Source: Macrococcoides goetzii (GTDB taxonomy: Bacteria; Bacillota; Bacilli; Staphylococcales; Staphylococcaceae). Taken from it: a stretch of 62,110 bases of DNA. The notes below the pieces were generated by a model. It saw nothing but the letters and a program-made list of their open reading frames with translations, searched no databases and was not told where the DNA came from. Made by a program: the position numbers and the translations under genes. The first letter of the stretch is position 1; the number at the start of each line of letters is the position of its first letter. The stretch is taken from contig NZ_MJBI02000008.1 of the NCBI RefSeq assembly GCF_002742385.2, forward strand, positions 1 to 62,110, given 5' to 3'. Shown here piece by piece: positions 36,290 to 46,459 of this stretch.

Positions 36290-37210
36290 TTATTTTTCAA
36301 TTTGATGTACTAAATGCGTTAAAATATCACAATATGGTGTTTCAATCCCTGCTTCATCTCCAAAGCGACTGACAGCACCAGTTAAGAAATCAACTTCTGT
36401 CTTACGTCCATTATGAATATCTTGAGTCATAGATGGATAATGCAGACCAACGACATCAGGTGAGTACATTTTATGGAATTTCTCCATTGTTGCATCTAAA
36501 TCAAGCTTTGCACCTTTTGTTGCCCCTACTGCAATGATTTCCTTAACTAATGGGATTAACATTGCATCTGCTTGTTCATATGCACCAAATTCCCCGATAC
36601 GTTTATCCGTTACTGAACAGTATGTGTTAAAGCAGCAGTTCACTAAAGCTTTATTCCAGATTGATGTCACAATATCATTACTGATAACACCATTAAGTTT
36701 CGCTTCATCTAAAATGACTTTCAATTTTTCAATGAAAGCATCCACATGTCCATCAGGATATCCAAATTCAATATTACCAGTACCTTCTAAAATTAATTCA
36801 CCAGGTCCTTTTAAACCTGCTGACCACATTGTTACAGCCAGTATAACTTGCTCAACAGACAATTTCTTCAGCAGCATATCACCATGACCTAAACCATTCA
36901 TCAGTGACATCACTTTCGTTTCTTTTGTAATAACACCTTGTTTGATTAAATTATCGATCGTTTCTTCAGCTGTTAATGCTTTTGTTAATAAAATCACCAA
37001 ATCTGCTGGTTCATTGTAGTCATCCATAAACACTGCCTTAACTTTATGGTTTGTTGTTTCACCATAAGAATGAACAGTAACACCTTTATCGTTCATCGCA
37101 TCAACATGATCCTGCCATTTATCAAGCATCACCACATCTTGTCCACTCTCAGTTAAATAAAGACCAACACGTCCACCCATTGCACCGGCGCCTGCCATAA
37201 CTATTTTCAT
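36290..37210 (-). CDS. Ketopantoate reductase-family protein
   Basis: 306 residues. N-terminal NADPH-binding GAGAMGG (7-13), then the ApbA/PanE pattern with LLTKAL, SLMNGLG, the catalytic-type Lys in SIWNKALVNCCFN, and a C-terminal EVDFLTGAV. Expected reaction: reduction of 2-dehydropantoate to pantoate for CoA. Organisms often carry several paralogs, so panE identity is not certain. AGGAGG precedes the ATG. It lies between two tRNA groups and is not part of their transcripts. Confidence 0.82.
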   Translation of the reverse strand: MKIVMAGAGAMGGRVGLYLTESGQDVVMLDKWQDHVDAMNDKGVTVHSYGETTNHKVKAVFMDDYNEPADLVILLTKALTAEETIDNLIKQGVITKETKVMSLMNGLGHGDMLLKKLSVEQVILAVTMWSAGLKGPGELILEGTGNIEFGYPDGHVDAFIEKLKVILDEAKLNGVISNDIVTSIWNKALVNCCFNTYCSVTDKRIGEFGAYEQADAMLIPLVKEIIAVGATKGAKLDLDATMEKFHKMYSPDVVGLHYPSMTQDIHNGRKTEVDFLTGAVSRFGDEAGIETPYCDILTHLVHQIEK

Positions 37211-37420
37211 ACTTTCTTCCTCCTCATTTGATTATCTAATATTATTTTATCACAGGAATAAGTAAGTTTGTTAAAACATTCACATACTTTGTTATGTATT
37301 AATTTATACTCTTATAGATAAAATTAATACATCTATGAGTGACCATAATATTAAAAATATAATGAGTTTACTATAATCCAAAAATTCAGATTATTCAATA
37401 ATTTGTTTAGAACATATAAA

Positions 37421-37448
37421 AAAACACTTAGCATTCACTAAGTGTTTT
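37421..37448 (-). terminator. Terminator of the tRNA-Asn/tRNA-Ser pair
   Basis: Perfect 11-bp stem AAAACACTTAG / CTAAGTGTTTT followed on the minus strand by TTTTTTT. The remaining part of 37211-37420 is AT-rich with no gene. Confidence 0.88.
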
Positions 37449-37452
37449 GTAA

Positions 37453-37541
37453 CGGAGATGGAGAGATTCGAACTCTCGCGCCGGTTACCCGACCTACACC
37501 CTTAGCAGGGGCGCCTCTTCAGCCAACTTGAGTACATCTCC
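37453..37541 (-). tRNA. tRNA-Ser(GCU)
   Basis: 89 bases. Acceptor GGAGATG / CATCTCC, long variable arm, anticodon GCT in CCCTGCTAAGG. CCA not encoded. Confidence 0.95.
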
Positions 37542-37542
37542 A

Positions 37543-37617
37543 TGGCTCCACAGGTAGGACTCGAACCTACGACCGATCGGTTAACAGCCGATAGCTCTAC
37601 CACTGAGCTACTGTGGA
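37543..37617 (-). tRNA. tRNA-Asn(GUU), copy 2
   Basis: 75 bases including CCA, identical to copy 1. First gene of the second tRNA group; one base separates it from tRNA-Ser. Confidence 0.96.
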
Positions 37618-37639
37618 ATAATTTCAATCAACAAATACT

Positions 37640-37667
37640 ATTATATCAATTGAAATGAATTGGTCAA
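37640..37667 (-). promoter_or_regulatory. Promoter of tRNA-Asn/tRNA-Ser
   Basis: On the minus strand: TTGACC (37662-37667), 16-base spacer, extended -10 TGATATAAT (TATAAT at 37640-37645), 22 bases before the tRNA 5' end. Confidence 0.75.
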
Positions 37668-37696
37668 TACTTTTGGTAAATATTTTTATGGAACAT

Positions 37697-38254
37697 TTAC
37701 ACCTTTTTCTCTAATAATGCATACATTGCTAACATTTCGAATAGATTTGCCCTGCATTTGTCAAAATGCACTGCTTCCTGCGTATACATTTCCTGCTTTA
37801 ACGCCTTTGCTCTTACACAATATTCCAGCTTAATCCCATGCAAATACTGTGTATTAAAAGTATACGTTGTCACCGGAAAAGATACTTGTGACTGATCATC
37901 AAATTCTACAACAGTATCATAATATTCACCTGCGTGAAATCGATTTACATAGTGAACATTGATCCAGGCCATATCGTTACTTCTATCACTGTGCGTCGGA
38001 AAGAAATATGTTTGTGTACCAGGCTGTACGATAATCGGTGGTTTTGTATAAATTTCTGCAATCATCTTCGTAGATATTTTTCTCGCTTTATATGAAGCAT
38101 GATAAAAGAATAATGAGTCTTCAATGATATGTAATGGCTTCTTTTTAAATATAAATGTTTCTCTTCCGTATTCACCAATTTCAGAAAGTACACTTCTACC
38201 ATCTCTATACGCCTTAATATACATCGTCTTTTCATTAACAATATATTTCTCCAT
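37697..38254 (-). CDS. comK: Competence transcription factor ComK homolog
   Basis: 185 residues. Shares with Bacillus ComK the stretch KPLHIIEDSLFFYHASYKAR, the KPPIIV segment and the FFPTHSDRS...WINVHYV block. ComK activates late competence genes for DNA uptake. The frame is open 19 codons upstream, but AAAGGAG nine bases before ATG 38254 supports this start. Staphylococcal ComK1 neighbours include an IDEAL-domain gene, present here divergently. The upstream 240 bases are very AT-rich; an imperfect AAAA-N5-GTTT ComK-box-like site is present but weak. Confidence 0.87.
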   Translation of the reverse strand: MEKYIVNEKTMYIKAYRDGRSVLSEIGEYGRETFIFKKKPLHIIEDSLFFYHASYKARKISTKMIAEIYTKPPIIVQPGTQTYFFPTHSDRSNDMAWINVHYVNRFHAGEYYDTVVEFDDQSQVSFPVTTYTFNTQYLHGIKLEYCVRAKALKQEMYTQEAVHFDKCRANLFEMLAMYALLEKKV

Positions 38255-38498
38255 ATCAACTTTCTCCTTTGTCAATATATTGATAATATTATACACAATT
38301 CCAATTAACATTTGTTAACTTTCTTAAATTTTTAACATAGTTTACATTAGAAAAAGATATGTTTACAAAGTTAAAAATATGGTTATATATTATTAATCAA
38401 AACGAACAAATGTTAATTAATATAATTTTCTGAATACTATTGCAATTTAGAATATTATATAATATACTCGTTTTAATACATTTTAGGAGGTAACACTT

Positions 38499-38708
38499 AT
38501 GAACTATAATCAACAAACACAATTAAATGGTCTTGAAACTTTTGTATCTAATCTTAATAATTTATATATCGAGCTTATCATTGACGAAGCTGTTAAAAGC
38601 CACCAAAAGAAATTATTAAAAGAAAAGATTGATTTGTCTTTATTAAATCATAACCAGGAAGCATTTCTAGAGTATACGAGTGAATTGAAAGCTCTGGAGG
38701 AAATTTAA
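38499..38708 (+). CDS. IDEAL-domain protein
   Basis: 69 residues. The C-terminal half carries the IDEAL motif region (IELIIDEAVKSHQKK), a short domain named from that sequence and found in Firmicute proteins such as YpiB. AGGAGG precedes the ATG. Possibly a small regulatory partner in the competence or stress network, as it is divergent from comK; that is inference. Confidence 0.85.
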   Translation: MNYNQQTQLNGLETFVSNLNNLYIELIIDEAVKSHQKKLLKEKIDLSLLNHNQEAFLEYTSELKALEEI

Positions 38709-38727
38709 ATTGAATACGATAAAATAA

Positions 38728-38767
38728 AGCGCCAATACCTCAAAAATTAATTTTAAGGATTGGCGCT
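38728..38767. terminator. Bidirectional terminator between the IDEAL gene and lplA
   Basis: AGCGCCAATACCT pairs with AGGATTGGCGCT around an AT-rich loop, followed by TAAAAATTTGTC on the plus strand and TTTATTTTA on the minus strand. Confidence 0.75.
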
Positions 38768-38783
38768 AAAAATTTGTCTTTTT

Positions 38784-39770
38784 TTATTTTGCAACTAAAC
38801 TTAAAAATTCTTCTTCCGTTACTCTACCGAAGTAATGTCCAAAGTCTACTGTATCTAGCACTGCCTTCACAGCCTTTTGATTATGTGGTAATCCTTTAAG
38901 TTTCTGTTCGATTTCAGTAACTTCACCTACACCGAAGAAATCACCGAATATTTTAATATCATCAATCATACCTTTTATGACATTAATCTTAAGTTCTAAC
39001 ATGCCACCAGGAAATTTCTGTTTGACTTCATAGTTATATTTTGGATTTTTTCCGTAATTCCAGTCATAGTTACGATATTTCTGGTTACTGGTTTCTTCTA
39101 TCTTCTTCCAGTCTTCTTCCTGAAGCTGATATTCTTCAATCTCACCATCGAATATTGAATTCAGTAATGTCTGTTTAAAATCTTCCATCGACATTGGCGC
39201 TTCAAGAAATTCCTGAATATTTGCTACACGAGAACGAATAGATTTTATACCTTTTGTTATGAGTTTCTTCTCACTTACGGTTAAACTCTTCACGACTTCT
39301 TCAATATCACTGTTTAACATCAGTGTGCCGTGCGAGAACATGCGATCTCCTGATTGAAACATCGCATTACCTGAAATTTTACGTTCGCCAACCTGAAGAT
39401 CATTACGTCCTGTCATCTCAGCTTTGACACCTAATTTATTAAGTGCCTCTACGATTGGCATCGTAAATTTCTTAAAGTTATGGAAACTGTCTTCATCAGC
39501 TTTTGTTACGAAGCTAAAATTTAAATTACCTAAATCATGATAAACTGCTCCACCACCAGAAATACGACGAACAACATGAATATTTTGTTCATCAACATAA
39601 GATTGATTAATTTCGGCAAATGTATTTTGATTCTTTCCGATAATGATTGATGGTTCATTAACATAGAATAAGAAATAGGAATCATCTTTCGGTAAATGTT
39701 TCAATACGTATTCTTCCATTGCTAAATTCAATGAAGGATCCGTTATATTATTATTATGAATAAATTTCAT
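38784..39770 (-). CDS. lplA: Lipoate-protein ligase
   Basis: 328 residues. RRISGGGAVYHDLGN (about 70-84), GRNDLQVGERKISGNA with the catalytic Lys, and a C-terminal accessory domain. Activates free lipoate with ATP and attaches it to lipoyl domains of 2-oxoacid dehydrogenases or GcvH. AGGAGG precedes the ATG. A single-gene unit. Confidence 0.94.
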   Translation of the reverse strand: MKFIHNNNITDPSLNLAMEEYVLKHLPKDDSYFLFYVNEPSIIIGKNQNTFAEINQSYVDEQNIHVVRRISGGGAVYHDLGNLNFSFVTKADEDSFHNFKKFTMPIVEALNKLGVKAEMTGRNDLQVGERKISGNAMFQSGDRMFSHGTLMLNSDIEEVVKSLTVSEKKLITKGIKSIRSRVANIQEFLEAPMSMEDFKQTLLNSIFDGEIEEYQLQEEDWKKIEETSNQKYRNYDWNYGKNPKYNYEVKQKFPGGMLELKINVIKGMIDDIKIFGDFFGVGEVTEIEQKLKGLPHNQKAVKAVLDTVDFGHYFGRVTEEEFLSLVAK

Positions 39771-39837
39771 AACATCCTCCTAAAGTGTGTCTGTATTTCA
39801 TTATAATGCTGTTGATTTATTTTAGACAATGTTTTGA

Positions 39838-41214
39838 TTATTCATGTGCGATTTGTATTGCAGCGCGTTGTCCTTGTGCGACGCAGTCTGGCAGTCCTAC
39901 AGCTTCAAAAGATGCTCCGGTAATCACTAAACCCGGATACTGTGTCTTAATATAATGCTGAATCGCGCGAATGCGATCAATATGGCCTACTTCGTATTGT
40001 GGCATACTGTTAAATAATTTCGTCACAATTGTAAATTCAGGTTCACCTTTAATTTCCATCATTTTATCTAAATCATTGCGCGCAAGTTTCACAATCGCTG
40101 CATCGTCATTCTCTTTAACCACATTGCTGCCAGGACGACCAACATACGCACGTAACAGTGTCTTACCTGGTGGTGTTGTATGAGACCATTTCTTGTCTGT
40201 CCACGTACACGCAGTGATGACGGTATCAGAGTTTTTAGCGATGACGAATCCTGTCCCATTTTCTTTATTATTCACCTGACTGTCATCAAAAGCCATTACA
40301 ACGGTAGCCACACTTGTCGTCTCCATATAGTCGAAATAGTTTAATGGTCCATCATTAAGCCAGTTGCGAAATACTGTATGAGGAACCGTAATGATGACTT
40401 TGTCATAGTATACTTTCTCTCCATTTACAGTAATCTGATAGCCTTTATCTAATTTCTCAATACCATCAACTTTATGATTATATTTAATAGAGATACCTTT
40501 TTGTTCTAAGTCTTTTACGAGCGCCTCTATAAAACTCATTAAGCCATTTTTAAATTGTCTAAATTGTCCTTGAACTGGTCCTTTACTTTTAGGTGCTTTC
40601 TTCTTATTAGCACGCATTCCTTTTATAAGACCACCGTGCTTTTCTTCAGTTGCTTTAAAGTCCGGAAATGTAGATTTTAAACTTAACTTATCAATATCAG
40701 CACCATATATCCCTGATAACAATGGTTCTATTAAGTTTTCTAAAGTTTCATTGCCTAAGCGTCGTCTGAAAAAAGCACCGACTGAAACATCCGGTTCCAT
40801 CGGTTTTGGTTGAATCAAGTAATCCATTCCTGCACGCAATTTTCCGATTGGTGAAATAAGACGTGTTGTTAAAAATGGTTTCATCTCAGTCGGAATACCT
40901 AATATTGAACCACCAGGTATCGGATAAAGTTTATTTTTGACATAAATATATGATTTTCCGGTATTATTTATTACTATGTCATCTTTTAAACCAATTGCTT
41001 CAGCAAGTTCTGTCATAATCTTTTTACGTCCGAGATATGATTCTGGACCTAATTCTATCGTATACCCGTCTTTTTGGTAAGTTTTTATCTTACCACCTGG
41101 TACGTCACTCGCCTCTAATATATCAATCTCAATCGATGAATCTTCTTTTTGCAGATAGTATGCTGCTGATAATCCTGTAATACCTGCGCCGATTACTGCA
41201 CATTTCTTTGCCAT
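39838..41214 (-). CDS. cgoX: Coproporphyrinogen III oxidase (HemY/CgoX)
   Basis: 458 residues, FAD-dependent. Rossmann GAGITGLSAAYYL (near 9-21), KIKTYQKDGYTIELGPESYL and the C-terminal GLPDCVAQGQRAA. In Gram-positives it oxidises coproporphyrinogen III to coproporphyrin III. The ATG at 41214 is preferred over a GTG three codons earlier. Third gene of hemE-hemH-cgoX. Confidence 0.93.
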   Translation of the reverse strand: MAKKCAVIGAGITGLSAAYYLQKEDSSIEIDILEASDVPGGKIKTYQKDGYTIELGPESYLGRKKIMTELAEAIGLKDDIVINNTGKSYIYVKNKLYPIPGGSILGIPTEMKPFLTTRLISPIGKLRAGMDYLIQPKPMEPDVSVGAFFRRRLGNETLENLIEPLLSGIYGADIDKLSLKSTFPDFKATEEKHGGLIKGMRANKKKAPKSKGPVQGQFRQFKNGLMSFIEALVKDLEQKGISIKYNHKVDGIEKLDKGYQITVNGEKVYYDKVIITVPHTVFRNWLNDGPLNYFDYMETTSVATVVMAFDDSQVNNKENGTGFVIAKNSDTVITACTWTDKKWSHTTPPGKTLLRAYVGRPGSNVVKENDDAAIVKLARNDLDKMMEIKGEPEFTIVTKLFNSMPQYEVGHIDRIRAIQHYIKTQYPGLVITGASFEAVGLPDCVAQGQRAAIQIAHE

Positions 41215-41229
41215 GTTAAACACTCATTT

Positions 41230-42150
41230 CTATTGATTTAATACACTTTGAATTTCATCCACCATCGCACCGATAAAACGTTCATCCGTATTAGGCATCG
41301 CAGGGCGATAATATTTTACATTTAAATCGTCACACACAACTTTGCACTCGTAGTCATTATCATATAATACTTCTAAATGTTCGCAGACAAATCCAACTGG
41401 TGTATAGATAAAATGTTCATATTGCTCTTCTGCGTGTAATTTACGTGTTAAATCCTGTACATCAGGTCCTAGCCATGGATCTGGTGTATTACCTTCTGAC
41501 TGCCATCCAGTTTCAACGTTTAAAATTTTAGAATTGTCCATAATCATTGTTGCAGTATCTTCTAATTGATCTGGATAAGGATCGCCTGCTGCTTTAATTT
41601 TCTCCGGTAGACTATGCGCACTGACGATCAACACTGTCTTTTCCCACTCAGACTCTGGAATTGTAGCTAGTGTGCTGTTCACTCGATCTGTCCAGAAATC
41701 AATAAATTTATCCTGATTATAGAATGATTCAACATGTTTAAGTTGAATACCATATTTGTCCGCTTCTTCTGCGGCACGTTTATTGTAACTTCCTACTGAG
41801 AAGTTAGAATAATGTGGTGCTAAGACAATTGTTACCGCTTCAGTAATGCCATCATTATGCATTGCTTCCACTGCATCTTCAATAAAAGGTGCAATATGCT
41901 TTAGACCGATATATAATTGATAGTCATCACCTGTAGCTTCATTTAATGCTTTCACTAAAGCTTCTGCCTGGCGTTCTGTCGTCCCTGCAAGCGGCGAAAT
42001 CCCACCGATTGCTTTATAACGATCTTTTAAATCCTGTAAACTTTCTTCAGATGGTTTTCTACCATGTCTAATATGCGTATAGTATGGTTCAATATCCTCT
42101 TCTTTATATGGCGTACCATAAGCCATAACGAGTAATCCCTTTTTAGTCAT
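41230..42150 (-). CDS. hemH: Coproporphyrin ferrochelatase
   Basis: 306 residues, the short Gram-positive type. SAHSLPEK with the metal-binding His, and [12 protein letters not shown] with the partner Glu. Inserts iron into coproporphyrin III. It starts immediately (one base) after hemE ends, so translation is coupled. Confidence 0.95.
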   Translation of the reverse strand: MTKKGLLVMAYGTPYKEEDIEPYYTHIRHGRKPSEESLQDLKDRYKAIGGISPLAGTTERQAEALVKALNEATGDDYQLYIGLKHIAPFIEDAVEAMHNDGITEAVTIVLAPHYSNFSVGSYNKRAAEEADKYGIQLKHVESFYNQDKFIDFWTDRVNSTLATIPESEWEKTVLIVSAHSLPEKIKAAGDPYPDQLEDTATMIMDNSKILNVETGWQSEGNTPDPWLGPDVQDLTRKLHAEEQYEHFIYTPVGFVCEHLEVLYDNDYECKVVCDDLNVKYYRPAMPNTDERFIGAMVDEIQSVLNQ

Positions 42151-43209
42151 TCATACTTCCCCCAAATTTAAAGCTTTATATTTTGCTGAATAATCATGTA
42201 CAAAAGCACTTACACGACGTAAAGTGTCCGGTTGAACTTCTGGGAATACACCATGCCCTAAATTAAAGATATAACTGTCTGACTGTAATCCCTGATCTAA
42301 TATACGAACTAAGTGGCTCTCTATGACTTCCCATGGAGCAAGTAAGATCGCAGGATCGAGGTTGCCCATTAACGTCTTTGTAATGCCTTTAGCACGTGCT
42401 TCTTCTATTTGCAGTCGCCAGTCTAATCCTAATACATCGACAGGTAAAGCATTCCACTCTTCGATCAAGTGACTTGCACCGACACCAAAAGTAATGACTG
42501 GTACTTGTTTTTCTTTTATCCCAGCGAAAATTCTTGTCATATGTGGTGCTATAAACTGATGATAGTCTGCTTTATTTAATGCACCAACCCATGAATCAAA
42601 TACTTGAATCATCTTACAACCAGCATCGATTTGTGCGTGCGTATATGTAATACACATATCAGCTAGTTTCTCCATCAGCATATGCCATGCTTCAGGTTGC
42701 TCATACATCATCGCTTTTGTTTTGTTGTAGTTCTTAGATGGCCCACCTTCAATCATATAACTCGCTAAAGTAAACGGAGCACCAGTAAATCCGATTAATG
42801 GAACATTCAACTGTTCTTGTGTTAATAACTTGATCGTATCTAAAATGTAAGGTACATCTTTTTCCGGATGAATCTCACCTAAACGAGATACATCCTGGAT
42901 CGTACGGATCGGGTTATCGATAACCGGTCCAATACCAGATTTAATCTCTACTTCAACACCAATTGCACCAAGCGGAGACATAATATCTTTATAAAGAATT
43001 GCTGCATCCGTGTTATATTGATCAACCGGTAACTTTGTTACATATGCACAAAGTTCTGGATCATGTGTAATTTCAAATAAACTATGTGTTTCTTTAATCT
43101 TTCTGTATTCAGGCTGACTTCTTCCTGCCTGACGCATAAACCATACCGGTGTATGGGCTGCTTTTTCCCCTCTTGCTGCTTTTAAAATCGTATCGTTAAA
43201 TGAATTCAA
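42151..43209 (-). CDS. hemE: Uroporphyrinogen decarboxylase
   Basis: 352 residues. Signature [16 protein letters not shown] near the N-terminus, and [16 protein letters not shown]. Makes coproporphyrinogen III. The start is a TTG at 43209 with GGGGGAAG 8 bases upstream; it gives the family length, whereas the upstream ATG would add 22 unrelated residues. First gene of the haem operon, divergent from traP. Confidence 0.94.
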   Translation of the reverse strand: MNSFNDTILKAARGEKAAHTPVWFMRQAGRSQPEYRKIKETHSLFEITHDPELCAYVTKLPVDQYNTDAAILYKDIMSPLGAIGVEVEIKSGIGPVIDNPIRTIQDVSRLGEIHPEKDVPYILDTIKLLTQEQLNVPLIGFTGAPFTLASYMIEGGPSKNYNKTKAMMYEQPEAWHMLMEKLADMCITYTHAQIDAGCKMIQVFDSWVGALNKADYHQFIAPHMTRIFAGIKEKQVPVITFGVGASHLIEEWNALPVDVLGLDWRLQIEEARAKGITKTLMGNLDPAILLAPWEVIESHLVRILDQGLQSDSYIFNLGHGVFPEVQPDTLRRVSAFVHDYSAKYKALNLGEV

Positions 43210-43348
43210 ACAAACTTCCCCCAATTTTTTCGTATATAGTCTGATTTTATCATAACAATTATTATAAAGTATCATAAAAAACTAATGTCATTAAACTGAC
43301 ATAAATCTTGTATTTTGGGTATACATAAATAAAGAGAGGATGATAACG

Positions 43349-43867
43349 ATGTATACTTATATAACTTATGGTTCGAGCTTTTTCCTGGATAAAATAAAAA
43401 AGAAATATTCAAAACGACAAATATTATCTTTCTATAATGAAGATAACGCTTATTTATATGAAGAAACAGATGATAAATCAGTTTTTAGTGCACCTCAGTC
43501 ATTCACGAACGTTAATAACGATGGTAAACTTCTTGAGAAACCGACTTTATTATTATATTTTATTGTGAAAGAAGCGCGTCAGGAAGTCTTTGATACTAAA
43601 CCATTACCATTAGAAAAACTAAGCGATTACGACGGATATCAGGCTTTCCGTCTATTACGCCCTAAACGTGGTGAAACATATGTTGCGACTTTCCAGTTTG
43701 ATAGAAAGAGTCAGATAGATGACTTTAGAAAGAGCAGCTTCTTCAGAGAAAACTTCAGTAAAGAAGCATTGTCTATGTATCAATCAGAAGATATACTGGC
43801 TAATATCTATTATTCAAAATATTTATATGTTGAAAAACCTGAAGGGTTAACAGAAGCAGAAGATTAA
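43349..43867 (+). CDS. traP: TRAP-family protein (TraP / HmoB-like monooxygenase fold)
   Basis: 172 residues. The C-terminal half (about 65-165) has the antibiotic-biosynthesis-monooxygenase-like pattern of TRAP and of haem-degrading HmoB. Divergent from hemE and next to ecsB, the same place as in staphylococci. TRAP was first described as a target of RNAIII-activating protein; its quorum role has been disputed, and haem-related activity is plausible given the neighbours. AGAGAGG favours ATG 43349 over an ATG three codons earlier. Confidence 0.88.
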   Translation: MYTYITYGSSFFLDKIKKKYSKRQILSFYNEDNAYLYEETDDKSVFSAPQSFTNVNNDGKLLEKPTLLLYFIVKEARQEVFDTKPLPLEKLSDYDGYQAFRLLRPKRGETYVATFQFDRKSQIDDFRKSSFFRENFSKEALSMYQSEDILANIYYSKYLYVEKPEGLTEAED

Positions 43868-43869
43868 AA

Positions 43870-43899
43870 AAAGGATTGAGACACATGTCTCAATCCTTT
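43870..43899. terminator. Terminator between traP and ecsB
   Basis: Perfect 13-bp stem AAAGGATTGAGAC / GTCTCAATCCTTT with loop ACAT. It includes the last codons and stop of ecsB. Confidence 0.85.
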
Positions 43900-45107
43900 A
43901 ATAAATTCATACGTTTTTCAATTTTTTCTGTTACATTACGCATCGTCCATAGCATTAGCAGGAAAAAGACAGCGGCATAATACAAATGCGCCGGATATAA
44001 TATCATATAGATGACCGCAATGATAATTGTTGTAAGCCATACGAGTTTACGCATAAACTGTTTGAAACCAGTTAACACTAAACTTTCCGGCACCGGCCAA
44101 ACTTGTGGCCACAACTGAAATGCCTGTTGTTTATAAAATTGCGATGTCTGTAAGACGATCGCATACACTAAAAATGCGCCGATAATCATTGCAATGATCT
44201 CTTGATTCACAATCCACATCACTACAGCTGCAATTAAGATTAATCGAATGATAATCCATAATGCATCACTACTGCGCAGAAAATTTCTTATAAATAAAAA
44301 CTCAAACATATGTTGCTGATTGTACTTTGATTTATGCTTAGGTAATAAGACATCAAGTACACGACGGCGTTTAACGGTATCTTTCATACCTTTTACATCT
44401 GTAAACATATTAATCGTCTTATTTTGTTGATGTGTCAATCGTTCTTCATAATCAATCATTGCATGCCAGTTTACTGTACGTTGCTGTGTGTGCTTATTAA
44501 GCAGATAAACAAGACCAATCCCAAAAAATATAATCGGAATGATTGTAAACGGTAAACCTTCAAGCGAAGTATAAATACCCGACAACGCCATCAAAAAGAT
44601 CAGTAGACTGATTAAATGTTGCTCTATATCTAACTTCATCATTAAAAAACGGATCCAGATACCTATGACTATCATTACAATCCCTAAAATAACAGCACAA
44701 ATATATCCTATCATCGAGGAATCTGCTGCATTAAAATAAAGCGGTATAAATAAAGCTGCTACAATGACAAAAATAACAATTCGAATCAAAGCACTTCTTA
44801 TCATCGCTGATTTAAAATAAGCATCCATATGCAGTTCAAAATTCAGTAAAAAAATCTGATCTGCCGGTCTGATGAATGTTCTGATATTCGTAATGGTCAA
44901 TACAGCAAGTGCTACTGCAATAATTAGATGATAATTGATGTGAGGTGATAAGTGTTTCACCATTTGTGAATACTGTAACATCAATGCACCAAAAGCAATT
45001 GATAAGAACACGACAAAATGACCGTTAAAGATAAACTTACTATAATAAGCTATCTCTTTTTGGTTCTTCTCGCGCCTTTGATTAAAAAGTTGAACTGCCT
45101 TATTCAT
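43890..45107 (-). CDS. ecsB: ABC transporter permease EcsB
   Basis: 405 residues with about 10 hydrophobic helices, EcsB family. Partner of EcsA; Ecs affects protein secretion and membrane protease control in Bacillus. The ATG at 45107 overlaps the end of ecsA by 8 bases with AGGTG upstream. The longer open frame is discounted because it lies wholly in ecsA. Confidence 0.92.
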   Translation of the reverse strand: MNKAVQLFNQRREKNQKEIAYYSKFIFNGHFVVFLSIAFGALMLQYSQMVKHLSPHINYHLIIAVALAVLTITNIRTFIRPADQIFLLNFELHMDAYFKSAMIRSALIRIVIFVIVAALFIPLYFNAADSSMIGYICAVILGIVMIVIGIWIRFLMMKLDIEQHLISLLIFLMALSGIYTSLEGLPFTIIPIIFFGIGLVYLLNKHTQQRTVNWHAMIDYEERLTHQQNKTINMFTDVKGMKDTVKRRRVLDVLLPKHKSKYNQQHMFEFLFIRNFLRSSDALWIIIRLILIAAVVMWIVNQEIIAMIIGAFLVYAIVLQTSQFYKQQAFQLWPQVWPVPESLVLTGFKQFMRKLVWLTTIIIAVIYMILYPAHLYYAAVFFLLMLWTMRNVTEKIEKRMNLLKD

Positions 45108-45834
45108 GCGCATCACCTGTTGCATAAATATAAATTTCATCCAGTGTGGCATTTGGCATATTAAACTGCATTCTTAAATCATTAAGCGTACCTTTACCGA
45201 TTAATTTACCATGGTGCATCAGTAAAAATGAGTCACAATAACGTTCTGCCGTCGTTAAAATATGTGTACTCATCAATACAGTACGGCCCGCTTCTCTAGC
45301 TTTCACCATAAGGTCAAGCATCGATTGTATCCCTAAAGGATCTAGTCCTAAAAAGGGTTCATCAATTATATGAAGTGATGGTTCCGGGATAAATGCACAA
45401 ATAATCATTACTTTCTGTTTCATCCCTTTCGAGAAATGAGCAGGAAATTGTTTCAGTTTATCTTCTAAACGAAAGATCTTTAATATCGGCATCGCGCGTT
45501 CCATCGCTACCTCTGCATCAATATTATAAGCCATCGCAGTCATATCGATATGTTCTTCTAATGTTAATTCATCATATAATACAGGTGATTCCGGAATATA
45601 CGATAGTTCTGAGCGATATTTAAATGGGTCGCTAGAGAGTTTATAGCCATTAATTTCAATATCACCTTCTAACGGACGTAGCAACCCTAACATATTCTTA
45701 ATCGTCGTACTTTTACCGGCACCATTTAATCCGATAAGTCCGATAATCTGACCTTGCGCTAATTCAAAATCTATATTATGAATAACAGGCTGATTACCAT
45801 ATCCCCCTGTTAAATTACTCACTTTAACTGTCAC
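45100..45834 (-). CDS. ecsA: ABC transporter ATP-binding protein EcsA
   Basis: 244 residues. Walker A GLNGAGKST (about 34-42), signature FSKGMKQKV, Walker B LHIIDEPFLGLDP, and the H-loop STHIL. A GTG at 45834 is the likely start because GGAG lies 7 bases upstream; an ATG two codons earlier is only one base from it. Divergent from hit, as in Bacillus. Confidence 0.94.
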   Translation of the reverse strand: MTVKVSNLTGGYGNQPVIHNIDFELAQGQIIGLIGLNGAGKSTTIKNMLGLLRPLEGDIEINGYKLSSDPFKYRSELSYIPESPVLYDELTLEEHIDMTAMAYNIDAEVAMERAMPILKIFRLEDKLKQFPAHFSKGMKQKVMIICAFIPEPSLHIIDEPFLGLDPLGIQSMLDLMVKAREAGRTVLMSTHILTTAERYCDSFLLMHHGKLIGKGTLNDLRMQFNMPNATLDEIYIYATGDAHE

Positions 45835-45974
45835 ATGCATTCTCCGTTCGTCTTAATTTAAATTTATTGTATCAAATAATAATTATTTCTCATAACGAAT
45901 TGTGATTGAATGAATAATTTCAATAATTACATTATAATAAACAAAATAGCAAATTATATAAGGAGGCGTTTTCA

Positions 45975-46400
45975 ATGTGTGAAACAGTTTTCGGAAAAAT
46001 ATTAAAAGGTGACATTCCTTCATATAAAGTTTATGAAGATGCGTATACATATGCTTTTTTAGATATTTCACAAGTATCAAAAGGTCATACACTTGTTATC
46101 CCTAAAAATGCAGCTGAAGATATCTTATCAGTAGACCCTGAAGATTTAGCAAAAGTCATTCAATCTGTACAAAAAGTTGCGAAAGCAGTTGATGCTGCAT
46201 TTAGTCCAGCAGGAATCAACATTATTCAAAATAACCGTGCTTTCGCTGATCAATCTGTATTTCACATCCATTTCCATATCATTCCACGTTATGAAGATGA
46301 TATCGATGGTTTCGGTTACAAGTGGGAAACACATGCGGATGCATTCGATGAAACAGCAATGCATGAATTAAAAGATGCAATCAGCAATGCGATAAAATAA
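45975..46400 (+). CDS. hit: HIT-family nucleotide hydrolase
   Basis: 141 residues. N-terminal CETVFGKIL and C-terminal triad HIHFH (97-101) of HinT-like proteins, which cleave AMP-lysine and related phosphoramidates. AAGGAGG precedes the ATG. Divergent from ecsAB. Confidence 0.95.
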   Translation: MCETVFGKILKGDIPSYKVYEDAYTYAFLDISQVSKGHTLVIPKNAAEDILSVDPEDLAKVIQSVQKVAKAVDAAFSPAGINIIQNNRAFADQSVFHIHFHIIPRYEDDIDGFGYKWETHADAFDETAMHELKDAISNAIK

Positions 46401-46459
46401 GCATGTTATTTTAAATTATGGGTATAGACTAGTACAAGCAAATTGAGGAGGATCAATTT

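Noticed and set aside
38340-38470. ComK box upstream of comK
   Set aside because: Only an imperfect AAAA-N5-GTTT match in very AT-rich sequence; not enough to call a site.
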